Notes under the pieces: generated by a model
Told to the model about the DNA's origin: nothing
Seen by the model: only the letters and a program-made list of their open reading frames with translations
Databases searched by the model: none
Position numbers and translations under genes: made by a program
From: Micavibrio sp. UBA6212
GTDB lineage: Bacteria > Pseudomonadota > Alphaproteobacteria > Micavibrionales > Micavibrionaceae
Direction: 5' to 3'
Length of the DNA: 64,000 bases
NCBI GenBank assembly: GCA_002421905.1
Contig: DISK01000001.1
Coordinates: 124,001-188,000, forward strand
Shown: positions 25,442 to 34,140 of the stretch, piece after piece
Layout of the letters: every line of letters begins with the position of its first letter
How positions within the stretch are numbered: the first letter of the stretch is position 1

Positions 25442-25470
25442 AGTATAGTTTATTTTTTATATAAATTCAA
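25442..25470 (-). promoter_or_regulatory. Sigma-70-like promoter of the cassette gene
   Basis: On the minus strand TTGAAT (25465-25470) and TATACT (25442-25447) are separated by exactly 17 bases. The ATG at 25434 lies seven bases past the -10 box, about where transcription should begin, so the mRNA may be leaderless; no Shine-Dalgarno is present. Confidence 0.6.
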
Positions 25471-25478
25471 GGAAAGGG

Positions 25479-26084
25479 CTATGGGCGGATATTCCAGTCG
25501 GAAACGCGCCAGTTTTTATCGAATTCCAAGATTCCGTAGGCTCCGGTCGAGAGTTTGAGCGGGAAATCACGGCCATTTTCTGCATGGGCCAAGGCAAAGC
25601 GGGCAATTCCGTTGCTGGTGACCACCATAATGGTCTGGTCTTTGTGGGTGTCCACACAATTTTTTAGAAAATTTTTCCAGTCGAGCAGAATTTGAATCGG
25701 GCGGGGCGACCAGCCTTCGGGCATGGTGCCCTCTGTATCCCAGTTCTTGATGGCGGCATCACCAACGCGTTCCAAAACTTTGTCTTCAGTCTGGTTCTCG
25801 TCAGGGCCGTAGTCAATTTCGTTGAAGATTTCCAGACATTCGGGAGGATTGGCACATCCCAAAGCCACGCAAGCCAGACGCGCCGTGTCGATGGTTCGGC
25901 GCAAGAAGGACGTGTAAACCAGATCGGGTTTGAGTTTGGCGGATTTCAAATGATGACCGAGTTTAAGCGCTTGTTCTTCACCGCCTTCGGTCAACGGCAG
26001 ATCAGTCCGCGCCCCCACGCGGGTGGGCGTTTCATCAGGGCGGAAGGTGTTGCCATGGCGGGCAATGATAAGTTTTGTCGTCAT
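25479..26084 (-). CDS. Histidine phosphatase (phosphoglycerate mutase-like) family protein
   Basis: 201 residues with the branch 1 histidine-phosphatase signature IIARHGNTFRPDE at the N-terminus: the nucleophile His, followed by the Arg-His-Gly-Asn-Thr loop. The second phosphate-pocket Arg lies in SFLRRTIDTAR, and the acid Glu in EIDYGPDENQ near residue 88. A late His is less obvious: VVTSNGIARFAL has Asn where many members have His, so the substrate may differ or activity may be weak. ATG 26084 begins the family-typical MTTKLIIARHG; the longer opening to 26120 is rejected. Its last eight codons are duplicated 753 bases away, beyond the cassette gene. Confidence 0.85.
   Translation of the reverse strand: MTTKLIIARHGNTFRPDETPTRVGARTDLPLTEGGEEQALKLGHHLKSAKLKPDLVYTSFLRRTIDTARLACVALGCANPPECLEIFNEIDYGPDENQTEDKVLERVGDAAIKNWDTEGTMPEGWSPRPIQILLDWKNFLKNCVDTHKDQTIMVVTSNGIARFALAHAENGRDFPLKLSTGAYGILEFDKNWRVSDWNIRP
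25483..25507. repeat. 25-base direct repeat, original copy inside the phosphatase gene end
   Basis: Encodes the C-terminal residues of the histidine phosphatase just before its stop. Its exact duplicate at 24730-24754 has no coding role. Because this copy keeps the phosphatase frame intact, it resembles an attachment site at a gene 3' end. Confidence 0.9.
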
Positions 26085-26188
26085 AGGCTTTGTCTTACTG
26101 GAAAAGTTCTGGAATTTCATGCGAAAAACGTCTAGGTTTTACGAAATTTACTTATAAAAATGTAAAAACAGCAGAACAGGGAAGTATT

Positions 26189-26686
26189 ATGGAACAAAAC
26201 ACGCAGATCGACATCATTACTGACTTTATTCAGTCAACCCTTCAAACCGTCAACACTATGGGTAAATCTATTGCGTTGGTGAATAAGGTGGAAGGGCCAT
26301 TTGGATTTCAGAAAATATCCGATTCCGAATATTCTCCGGTTGATATTGCGCAGGCGTTCCGTTCCAAAGTTCATGATTTCTTAGCGAAAGCCCAAAAGTT
26401 CGATATACCAAAATCTGCCCGTATAGATTTCATGCATGCGTGTGACGTCACAAAAGAAGCAGTTCAGGCGTTGGATGTTGTTGCTTATGATTGGAATGAA
26501 GTCTTTCCCAAGGGGCAAGATGTGGTTTCCATCCTTGCCGTTGCTGAACGTGTCGAGGATGTGGTGCGGATGGTACAAAGTTTGTCTGACGGGTACGATT
26601 CCGCCGGAACCGATCTGGGGATGGTTGCGTTACCTAATCTGATGTTTACCCGTTCTGATTTGTTGCAACAGGCACAACCCGCTTAA
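26189..26686 (+). CDS. Hypothetical cytoplasmic protein
   Basis: 165 residues from ATG 26189, preceded by AGGGAAG with suitable spacing. The longer opening to 26090 overlaps the divergent phosphatase promoter area and is not used. The sequence is mixed helical with no membrane segment, signal or recognised motif. A stretch DVVSILAVAERVEDVVRMVQ (about residues 108-127) is a strong amphipathic helix. Transcribed alone on the plus strand between the phosphatase (divergent, 104 bases) and the O-antigen ligase gene, whose 3' end it overlaps by four bases. I do not recognise the family. Confidence 0.65.
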   Translation: MEQNTQIDIITDFIQSTLQTVNTMGKSIALVNKVEGPFGFQKISDSEYSPVDIAQAFRSKVHDFLAKAQKFDIPKSARIDFMHACDVTKEAVQALDVVAYDWNEVFPKGQDVVSILAVAERVEDVVRMVQSLSDGYDSAGTDLGMVALPNLMFTRSDLLQQAQPA

Positions 26687-28347
26687 TTTTTTAACATTTT
26701 TTCAATCGAGAGCATTTCGGTTCTGGTTTGTTTCGGGTAGGGGTAAATAAGCCCTTTTTCCAGATAGGCCTTTGCTTTTTCTTTTTCTCCGGCGCTGAGT
26801 AAAATATTGATCGCCATTTTCCGTGCGGGCCAGAAGGTAGGATTACGCGCAAGGCTTTCGTCCAGAAGAGGCAACAGGTCTTGTGTTTGAGCGGGATTTC
26901 TGACCAGTTGCGTGCGGGCGCGTAAATAGGGAATTTCGGCATTGACCGGATTTGCGGATTCTGCCCTGTCCAGCAAAGTTTTTATTTTCTCAGTATCGGA
27001 GTTTTGCGCCAAGGACATAAAGCGTGCGGCCATCAGGCGACAATCAGGAAAATCAGGGTCGCCGCGATCAAGACATTCGTCCAGCAGGGCATTGAAGCGG
27101 GGCTGGTCATGCAGATGATAGGCCGTTTGCATGTTGTTCCAGATTAGAAATGTATAAGCTCCCGAGAGGCCAAGCCAGATTATACCCAGCAAGGTCAAAA
27201 GCATTGGGATCGAGAAGATCAGCGGAGATGATTTGAGGGTGGGTTGAGCGTATAGCGTCGCCAGAGCAAAGCCAAAGATCATCATAAATCCCACAACGTG
27301 CAGCGGGTAAGTCAGGTGGATGGACACAAACAGAGCAGTTAAAATCGAGGCCGCGATGATGTGGTGAGATTCGAGTGTTTTATTTTTTCGAAGGGCAATA
27401 GTTTTGAGTGCAGCCAGAATAAAAGCCACATAAAGCAGCAGTGTCGAAAGCCATCCGGATTCTACGGCGAACTGCAAAGGTTCCATATGCACCATCCAAC
27501 CGAGTGAATCATGATCGCCAGCCAGCCGAAAAGGTGGGTAGTAGAGATGAAATGTTCCAAGGCCAAAGCCCGTCCATGGATGTTCCCATGCCATGTCCCA
27601 TGCCGCCGTCCAGATGCTGAATCGTTCGGAGCTGTCTTGGGCGCTTGATATCAGGCGGGTGTCAAATCCGGTGGTGAAAATCAAGGGTATGGTTAGAGCC
27701 AGAGTAACCAGTCCCAGAATAAGGGCAGATTTATTTTTGAGAATGGATACTGTCTGGTGCGAAAGTAGAGCGCAGGTTCCAAAACCCATGAGCAAGGCAA
27801 GAAGGGCTGTCCGGCTTTCGGTCAGGATAATCCCTATGACCAATACTGGAATAAGAAATCGGGTGGGCTTCAAAGACAGGGACGCCAAAGCCGCAAAAAC
27901 AAAGGTCAGTCCCAGCAAATTGGTGTCATCAAACGGCCAATCGGGGCGGTTCTGGTGGTGGATGAAAAAATGATATCCGGCATAAAGCGCCAGACCTGTG
28001 CCTATCACGGTCAGCGGAATTGTCAGGTCAATTTTTGGTGTGGTTCGCACATAGAGATAGGTCAAGGGGAGTGCCGCAAAAATAACCCATGTGATTTTGG
28101 TCGGAAAGGGGATTGCACTGGCGAGGCCTGTTGCTCCCCAGACCAGCCAGAGCAGAAGAAGGGTCAGGAGCATCGGATCTTTGGTATCAATTTTGGTCAG
28201 GCGATTGCCCAGAATGAGAAAAACGCAGAGTAAAAGTGTCGGGGCAAGGATGAGCGGGTTATCGCCGCTTTGTGGCACGAGCCCCAAGAAAACAATCAGC
28301 CCCAAAAAATAAGAGGGCAGATGGTTAGACAAGAAGTTTTTCAGCAC
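26683..28347 (-). CDS. O-antigen ligase / Wzy-type polymerase family membrane protein
   Basis: 554 residues with about 12 membrane helices from residue 12 to 400, then a soluble helical C-terminal part (about 405-554) that looks TPR-like. The Wzy_C-type periplasmic loop is visible in FSIWTAAWDMAWEHPWTGFG, with the conserved Arg/Trp and Gly-x-Gly residues used by WaaL-type enzymes to handle undecaprenyl-linked glycans. It joins or polymerises surface polysaccharide on the periplasmic side; ligase and polymerase cannot be separated on sequence. Its start overlaps the kdsB stop by 23 bases, so translation is coupled to a gene of LPS core synthesis, supporting an LPS role. Confidence 0.8.
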   Translation of the reverse strand: MLKNFLSNHLPSYFLGLIVFLGLVPQSGDNPLILAPTLLLCVFLILGNRLTKIDTKDPMLLTLLLLWLVWGATGLASAIPFPTKITWVIFAALPLTYLYVRTTPKIDLTIPLTVIGTGLALYAGYHFFIHHQNRPDWPFDDTNLLGLTFVFAALASLSLKPTRFLIPVLVIGIILTESRTALLALLMGFGTCALLSHQTVSILKNKSALILGLVTLALTIPLIFTTGFDTRLISSAQDSSERFSIWTAAWDMAWEHPWTGFGLGTFHLYYPPFRLAGDHDSLGWMVHMEPLQFAVESGWLSTLLLYVAFILAALKTIALRKNKTLESHHIIAASILTALFVSIHLTYPLHVVGFMMIFGFALATLYAQPTLKSSPLIFSIPMLLTLLGIIWLGLSGAYTFLIWNNMQTAYHLHDQPRFNALLDECLDRGDPDFPDCRLMAARFMSLAQNSDTEKIKTLLDRAESANPVNAEIPYLRARTQLVRNPAQTQDLLPLLDESLARNPTFWPARKMAINILLSAGEKEKAKAYLEKGLIYPYPKQTRTEMLSIEKMLKN

Positions 28348-29101
28348 GGCTTAAATCCTCGGGGCTGTCAATTCCGGTCATGGCGGGGCGTCCTTTATAA
28401 TCGACCAGAACAGTTTGAATGGTCATGCCGTTTTCCAGCGCGCGGAGTTGTTCCAAGCCTTCGAGGTCTTCGTAAAGGGACGCAGGCAGGGTGATATATT
28501 TTTCAAGGCTTTCGCGTTTATATCCGTATAGACCAATATGGCGATAGACGGGCGAGAGGGGGAGTGTTCTGTTTTCCTTGCGGATTGCCGGAATAATGTT
28601 TTTTGAAAACCACAAGGCGCGACCTGACTGGTCGATCGTCGCCGTCGTTCCGGAAAACGGGGTTGTTTTTTTGTGGTCGCGCAGTTGGTCGAGCTCTTCC
28701 CACGAGAGTTGGGTCACGGGCGTGATAATGTCGGCGGTGTTGCTTTGTTGTGCTTCGTCAATTAAAGCGCGGACAAAATCAGGTGGGGTAAGGGGGGCGT
28801 CCCCTTGCAGATTTATCACGAAATCCGGTTTGTCCGTCATCTGGGATATGGCCGCCATGGCGCGGTCGGTTCCGGTCGCGCAGTCGGATGGTGTCATCAG
28901 AAAGGGAATATTTTTATCGGTGCAATGCGTTGCGATACGGTCATCGTCGGTTGCCACATGGATGGTTGTGTTTGAATCGGATGCTGCTTTGGCCACATCA
29001 TAGACATGTTCCAGAATGGTTTTACCTTTGAGGATTGCCAGAGGTTTCCCCGGAAAACGTGTCGAGCCATAACGGGCAGGGATAATGATCGCAGTTTTCA
29101 T
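28325..29101 (-). CDS. kdsB: 3-deoxy-manno-octulosonate cytidylyltransferase
   Basis: Activates Kdo with CTP to CMP-Kdo for the inner core of lipopolysaccharide. 258 residues, a normal length. The nucleotide-binding N-terminus IIPARYGSTRFPGKPLA is diagnostic. The FVINLQGDAPL strand carries the metal-binding Asp. HIGLYGYKRESLEKY and LEGLEQLRALENGM complete the Kdo pocket signature. ATG 29101 follows AAGGAA with seven-base spacing; the long opening to 29200 is an overlap with yejA and is rejected. It starts only five bases after the yejA stop, so the two must be on one transcript although their functions differ. Confidence 0.95.
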   Translation of the reverse strand: MKTAIIIPARYGSTRFPGKPLAILKGKTILEHVYDVAKAASDSNTTIHVATDDDRIATHCTDKNIPFLMTPSDCATGTDRAMAAISQMTDKPDFVINLQGDAPLTPPDFVRALIDEAQQSNTADIITPVTQLSWEELDQLRDHKKTTPFSGTTATIDQSGRALWFSKNIIPAIRKENRTLPLSPVYRHIGLYGYKRESLEKYITLPASLYEDLEGLEQLRALENGMTIQTVLVDYKGRPAMTGIDSPEDLSRAEKLLV

Positions 29102-29106
29102 GTTTA

Positions 29107-30942
29107 TTATTCCTTGACCCACCAAGTATCGGTAACCGCCGGAGTAAGACCCGAAAGAGTTTTCGGGTGGTCGAGTTTTGACCACCAAGCGAGACGCCAT
29201 TTATTATAGTACCAGTTGGGAATACACAGATAGTTCCATTGCAAAACACGGTCGAGGGCGCGGGACTGGTTGACCAGTTTTTCGCGTGTATCCGAGGCAA
29301 TCAATTCGTCAACCAGCTTATCCACCACCGGATTTTTAAGACCGATATAGTTGCGCGAGCCTTGCAGGTCGGCTTTGGCCGATGTCCAGAATTCGCGTTG
29401 TTCGTTGCCCGGACTGTCCGATTGCGGGATGACCATCGTCGTCATATCAAAATCAAAGTTCTGCATCCGGTTGATATACTGGGCGTCATCGACTACGCGG
29501 AAACTTGCTTCTACGCCGATCTTTTTGAGGTTCTGGGTAAAGGGCAAAATCCAGCGTTCAAAAGCCGGATTTGCATCCATGAATTCAAATTTCAAACGGG
29601 TTCCGGTTTTGTCATGGACGCGAATGCCGTCTGACCCTACTTTGTATCCGGCAGCATCGAGAATATCTGCGGCCTTTTTCAGATTGGCGCGGTTGTTTCC
29701 CGACCCATCGGTGCTGGGCGGGTTATATTCTGTTGTGAAGACTTCCGGCGGGAGTTGATCGCGGAACGGTTCGAGGATTTCCAGTTCTGCCGGAGTGGGA
29801 AGGCCGTGTGAGGCAAGATCAGAATTTTCAAAATAGGAGCGGGTGCGGTTGTAAGCCCCGAATGCGAATTGTTTATTTTCCCATTCGAAATCGAAGGCGT
29901 AGGCCAGAGCCTCGCGGACGGCCTTATCAGCGAACACCGGACGGCGGGTGTTATAAATAAAGCCTTGCATTCCTGTGGGGCGAGTGTTGGAAATTTCGGC
30001 TTTGATAATGCGCCCGTCCTTGATTGCAGGGGCGGTGTAGGCGGTTGCCCAGAGTTTGGCAACGTTTTCCTGTTGCAAATCGAATTCACCTGCGAAGAAA
30101 GCTTCTAACGCGACGTTTTGATCGCGGTAATAGGAGTAGGTGATTTTGTCGAAATTATAGCGGCCTTTATTCACCGGCAAATCTTTTGCCCACCAGTCTT
30201 TGTTCCGTTCGAATTCGATCGAGCGACCTGGCTGGATATTCGAGATTTTGTAAGGGCCTGCGGCCACGGGCGGAGTGAGTGTTGTTTCGGCAAAGTTTTT
30301 ACCCTGCCAGAAATGTTCGGGCAAGATGGGAAGTTGGGCCACGATGAGGGGAAGTTCGCGATTGTTTTTTGAGGCGAAGTTGAAAGTGACGTGCAGATCA
30401 TCAGACACAGTGACTTTTGTCACATCAGCGTAATAGGCGCGGTAAAACGGAGTTCCGTTTTTAACGAGGGTGTTGAATGTCCATTCGACATCGTGAGCGG
30501 TCAGCGGTTCGCCATCATCCCATTTGGCTTGTGGGTTGATGTTAAAAGTTATGGACGAGCGGTCGTCGGCCAAGTCAACTGAGTGAGCCACATACCCATA
30601 AAGTGTGAAAGGTTCGTCATAGGCTTGCACCATCAAGGTCGGATTGGTTAGGGCGTCCACGCCACTTGCAGCGTTGCCTTTGATAATATAGGGGTTGAGA
30701 TTGTCAAAGGTGCCGATGGCAGACAAGCGCAAGGCCCCGCCTTTGGGGGCATCGGGGTTCACATAGTTGAAATGGGTAAAGTCCGCAGGGTATTTGATGT
30801 CGCCGTATAAAGAGAGAGCATATTGTTGCGTCGAGGCGTGAGCCGGAATGCATAAAAAACCGAGTGCCATAGTCAGAATGGTTCGTTCACGCCAAGGCCG
30901 CAAAGTTCCGCATAGAGTGCAAAGAAAATTATTAGAGGTCAT
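29107..30942 (-). CDS. yejA: Peptide ABC transporter substrate-binding protein YejA-like
   Basis: Periplasmic SBP_bac_5 protein that captures oligopeptides for the YejBEF importer. 611 residues, a usual length. A signal peptide is visible (TILTMALGFLCIPAHAS, cleavage after AHA). LYGDIKYPADFTHFNYVNP followed by APKGGALRLSA is the characteristic YejA opening. The middle and end show the SBP_bac_5 pattern, such as WDDGEPLTAHDVEWTFN and the C-terminal NWYYNKWRLAWW. ATG 30942 has GGAG nine bases upstream, whereas the first ATG at 30957 contains that same site, so I choose 30942. The cognate permeases and ATPase are 4-14 kb downstream on the same strand. kdsB follows after five bases. Confidence 0.93.
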   Translation of the reverse strand: MTSNNFLCTLCGTLRPWRERTILTMALGFLCIPAHASTQQYALSLYGDIKYPADFTHFNYVNPDAPKGGALRLSAIGTFDNLNPYIIKGNAASGVDALTNPTLMVQAYDEPFTLYGYVAHSVDLADDRSSITFNINPQAKWDDGEPLTAHDVEWTFNTLVKNGTPFYRAYYADVTKVTVSDDLHVTFNFASKNNRELPLIVAQLPILPEHFWQGKNFAETTLTPPVAAGPYKISNIQPGRSIEFERNKDWWAKDLPVNKGRYNFDKITYSYYRDQNVALEAFFAGEFDLQQENVAKLWATAYTAPAIKDGRIIKAEISNTRPTGMQGFIYNTRRPVFADKAVREALAYAFDFEWENKQFAFGAYNRTRSYFENSDLASHGLPTPAELEILEPFRDQLPPEVFTTEYNPPSTDGSGNNRANLKKAADILDAAGYKVGSDGIRVHDKTGTRLKFEFMDANPAFERWILPFTQNLKKIGVEASFRVVDDAQYINRMQNFDFDMTTMVIPQSDSPGNEQREFWTSAKADLQGSRNYIGLKNPVVDKLVDELIASDTREKLVNQSRALDRVLQWNYLCIPNWYYNKWRLAWWSKLDHPKTLSGLTPAVTDTWWVKE

Positions 30943-30986
30943 TGGCTTGTTCTCCATTTATTATTTCGGGAGGCGGTATCCAGTAT

Positions 30987-32381
30987 TTAGGCGACGTGTT
31001 TACGGTAGGCCATTTCCAGATCAGGTTTGCCGAACAGATAGCCTTCGCCATAATCAATCTCGAAATCCAGCAATTCGAGAAGCGCGCTTTCTGTTTCAAA
31101 TTTTTCAACAATCAGTTCAAGACCGGAATTATCCAGACGCGATTTCAGGCGTGCCAGATCCATTTCTCCATCTGATGTTTTACACAGATCGACCAGAGTT
31201 TGTGACCCAAGTTTCAAAAAGTTGACACCACTTTCGGCCAGACGGTCGTCATCGAAATCGAGAGAGGTCAGGTTATCAATCGAGAATTTACAGCCCAAGC
31301 GACTTAGGCCATCAATGATGCGGATCAGTTGCGGCGGCAAGGTAGCGTATTCTTTATATTGAATCTCGAACACCAGATGTCCTGCGAGGTCGCGCTTGGC
31401 ACGCAGAAATTCCAGCAGATCGGTCATATAGCGCTGGTTCTTGAAAGACTGGGCGCAGACATTGATAAAATAGCCGATACTTACGCCACGCCGCGCATCG
31501 GCGCGGATGGTGTCGATGGTATGCAATAACAGCAGGTGATCGACATTTTCGATGCTTGATTCTTCTTCAGCCAGAGAACGATAGGTATCTGCGGGAAGGT
31601 AAATTCCTGCACGCGCACGAATGCGGGCAAATAATTCCAGATAGGAAATTTTGCGGGAGGGCAGGCGCACAATCGGCTGGGCAAAAATTTCGATCTTGTC
31701 GTTTTGAACGGCATGGTTAATCAGTTCGCTCAGAACGGCTTTGCTGTATTCCGGCACTTCGTCAAGCGGGCGTTCTGGCACCAGATCTGGTTCGGATTTC
31801 CGCGCAGATGGTTTGGAGTCCGATGTCATCAGAATGTCACGATATTTGCGAACTTTTTCGTCTTTTGCCACTGGCTCTTTTGGGGCGGGTTCGTTGGCCG
31901 GTTTTTGGGTCGGCATAAAGGACGAGTGCGATGGGCGCAGACGATTGCCCATTTTCTGAAAGGAGCGTTGAACTGCTCCCATTGCTGACGAGGGAGGTTT
32001 TACAACCTGTTCGCTTTCTTGTGCGGGGGTGTCTGTGAGAGCGTTGAATTTTTTCAATTCTTTTTGAAGCGTGATCGCCGTTTGCACCATATCGTCTTTC
32101 AAGGCATCCACATCGTTGCGGGTGCGGGCAATCTCGCGGGTCATCTGGCTTTGTTGTGCGCCGAGTGTTTCGACCCGTCTGTTCAGTTTTGTTTCAACTG
32201 TGCGGCGAGTCATGGATTCAAAGCCGAATGTTCCAGCCAATATAAAGAAAGCGGTTGCAGAACCTGCGGCGATCCCGCCAAAAATTTGCCCGACGGTGGC
32301 AATGGTCATCAGTGACCCGCAGGCATATACGCCAAGCCATAGTCCCGGATATTTGGTGAGGGTATCAAGCTGATTTGACAT
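30987..32381 (-). CDS. Membrane-anchored degenerate EAL-domain protein
   Basis: 464 residues. Two membrane helices occupy residues 13-55, followed by a coiled coil (about 65-120), a low-complexity linker and a C-terminal EAL fold (about 225-460). Compared with active cyclic-di-GMP phosphodiesterases the motifs are eroded: ELF replaces EAL, FEIQYK replaces the EITES strand, IDNLTSL stands where the metal-binding DDFGTG should be, and LKLG replaces KID. Metal binding is therefore doubtful, and it is more likely a ligand receptor or scaffold than an enzyme. AGGGGAGC precedes ATG 32381, which overlaps the pyrD stop by 17 bases, so it is coupled to pyrD, with the yejA gene 44 bases further on. Confidence 0.82.
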   Translation of the reverse strand: MSNQLDTLTKYPGLWLGVYACGSLMTIATVGQIFGGIAAGSATAFFILAGTFGFESMTRRTVETKLNRRVETLGAQQSQMTREIARTRNDVDALKDDMVQTAITLQKELKKFNALTDTPAQESEQVVKPPSSAMGAVQRSFQKMGNRLRPSHSSFMPTQKPANEPAPKEPVAKDEKVRKYRDILMTSDSKPSARKSEPDLVPERPLDEVPEYSKAVLSELINHAVQNDKIEIFAQPIVRLPSRKISYLELFARIRARAGIYLPADTYRSLAEEESSIENVDHLLLLHTIDTIRADARRGVSIGYFINVCAQSFKNQRYMTDLLEFLRAKRDLAGHLVFEIQYKEYATLPPQLIRIIDGLSRLGCKFSIDNLTSLDFDDDRLAESGVNFLKLGSQTLVDLCKTSDGEMDLARLKSRLDNSGLELIVEKFETESALLELLDFEIDYGEGYLFGKPDLEMAYRKHVA

Positions 32382-33486
32382 TTTGCTCCCCTGTGTCCTG
32401 TTGTGCTTTTGCATCTTGTTTCTGGTGATCAGCCCCTATTGCCTGTTCCAGATTGGCATAACCATCCTTTTCAAGCAAGCTTTCCAGATCATCCTTGATT
32501 TTTTGAACCAGATTTGGCCCTTCAAACACCAGTCCGGAGTAAATTTGAACCAGCGAGGCCCCCGCGCGGATTTTCGCATAGGCGTCTGCACCGTTTGAGA
32601 TTCCACCCACACCAATGATCGGAATTGCCCCTTTGGTCAGGGCATAGAATTTGCGGATTATCTCGGTTGATTTGTCAGTCAGTGGCGTGCCGCTTAGCCC
32701 GCCTTTTTCACCGGCAAAGGAGGGGGGTAGAAAATCAGGGCGGGCAAGAGTGGTGTTGCTTAGAATCACGCCGTCAATTTTGAGGTCAAGCAAAACGGAC
32801 GCAATATCCGAGAGTTGGTCATTCGTCAGATCAGGAGCCAGTTTAACCAGTATCGGCGGCGGATTCGTTCCGCAAGAGTTTTTACGCTCTTGCATGACGG
32901 CTGTCAGGAGTTCGGTCAGAGGTTCTTTTTCCTGTAAATTACGTAAGCCCGGCGTATTGGGAGATGAAATGTTGATGGTCAGATAGTCGGCCATCGGGGC
33001 CAGTGTGCGGATCAGAGAAGTATAATCTTTGGCCGGATTGGTCTGGTCTTTGTTCATCCCGATATTGATGCCCAGCACGCCATTGGGGCGCGGTTTCCGG
33101 CGAAGAAATTTTTCGAGATTTTGTTTGAAATTGGCAACGCCCAGATTCGGGAATCCCATGCGGTTGATGACGGCACGATGTTCAGGGCAACGGAAAATGC
33201 GCGGGGTTGGATTGCCGGATTGTGGTTTGAGGGTCACGGTTCCGGCTTCGATGAAACCAAAGCCCAGATGAAAAAGGCCAGAGATACTTTCAGCATTCTT
33301 GTCAAAGCCTGCGGCCAGCCCCACTGGATTGGGAAATACCCTGTCCCAAAGGGCAAGCCTGAGGGAGGGAGGGTTGCGTCCAGAAGGAAGCACCCACGTC
33401 GGAGCGTAGCGCAAAGCCTTGAGCGTGAGTTTATGCGCGGTTTCCGGTTGAATTAAGAAAAGCAGTGGGGAGAGCGTTTTATACAT
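32365..33486 (-). CDS. pyrD: Dihydroorotate dehydrogenase (quinone)
   Basis: Class 2 membrane-associated FMN enzyme of pyrimidine synthesis that passes electrons to quinone. 373 residues. The N-terminal amphipathic quinone-tunnel extension (YKTLSPLLFLIQPETAHKL) marks class 2. VGLAAGFDKNAE, INRMGFPNLG and the catalytic Ser in INISSPNTPGLRNLQ are all present. The C-terminal IPIIGVGGISNGADAY phosphate-binding loop is intact. The start overlaps the pgsA stop by eight bases and the EAL gene follows with a 17-base overlap, so pgsA-pyrD-EAL reads as one transcript. Confidence 0.96.
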   Translation of the reverse strand: MYKTLSPLLFLIQPETAHKLTLKALRYAPTWVLPSGRNPPSLRLALWDRVFPNPVGLAAGFDKNAESISGLFHLGFGFIEAGTVTLKPQSGNPTPRIFRCPEHRAVINRMGFPNLGVANFKQNLEKFLRRKPRPNGVLGINIGMNKDQTNPAKDYTSLIRTLAPMADYLTINISSPNTPGLRNLQEKEPLTELLTAVMQERKNSCGTNPPPILVKLAPDLTNDQLSDIASVLLDLKIDGVILSNTTLARPDFLPPSFAGEKGGLSGTPLTDKSTEIIRKFYALTKGAIPIIGVGGISNGADAYAKIRAGASLVQIYSGLVFEGPNLVQKIKDDLESLLEKDGYANLEQAIGADHQKQDAKAQQDTGEQNVKSA

Positions 33487-34033
33487 CGAGATGTTTCAAG
33501 CCTTCTTTCATGTATGTCCATCCGGTCATCATGGTGAGGATGGTTGCAATTGTTAAAAGCCCGTATCCCATTTCCCAGTTTGGCGAGAAAACTTTTTCGC
33601 CCCAGTCGCCCATAATCAAAAAGCCAAGCGAAAACATCTGTGCCGTAGTTTTCCATTTTGCCAGATTGGAGACGGGGAATTTGATATTTTGTGGCCCGAA
33701 AAATTCACGCAGGCCAGACACCAAAAATTCACGGCACAAAATAATGGTCACCGGAATGCATCCCCACCACGGCAAGTTATCGTTGGCAAGCAAAGCAATC
33801 AGCACCGTTGCGATAAAGATTTTATCGGCCACAGGGTCGAGAAATTTTCCGAAGGCACTTTCGAGTTTGTAGCGGCGGGCGATGTATCCATCCAGCCAGT
33901 CGGTCAGACATCCTGCCGTATAAATTCCAAGTGCCGTCCACGCGGCCCATTCAGTATTAATGAGCATCATCGCAACAAGAATCGGAAGCGACATCAGCCG
34001 TCCGACCGTAATATAGTTCGGTAAGTTTCGCAT
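33479..34033 (-). CDS. pgsA: CDP-diacylglycerol-glycerol-3-phosphate 3-phosphatidyltransferase
   Basis: Inner-membrane enzyme making phosphatidylglycerol phosphate, the entry to phosphatidylglycerol and cardiolipin. 184 residues with four or five helices. The CDP-alcohol phosphotransferase signature D-x2-D-G-x2-A-R-x8-G-x3-D-x3-D is complete (DWLDGYIARR then GKFLDPVAD). NLPNYITVGRLMSLP is the usual PgsA start. It overlaps pyrD by eight bases downstream. Confidence 0.95.
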   Translation of the reverse strand: MRNLPNYITVGRLMSLPILVAMMLINTEWAAWTALGIYTAGCLTDWLDGYIARRYKLESAFGKFLDPVADKIFIATVLIALLANDNLPWWGCIPVTIILCREFLVSGLREFFGPQNIKFPVSNLAKWKTTAQMFSLGFLIMGDWGEKVFSPNWEMGYGLLTIATILTMMTGWTYMKEGLKHLDV

Positions 34034-34140
34034 GGTTCATTTTTAAGGGATAAGTTTTTTTAATTCAACAACTTATCAAGAGATATGCACGGCTTGCGTA
34101 GATAGCGCGGCAAGGTTTTCATAATGCATATCAGCGAGGG

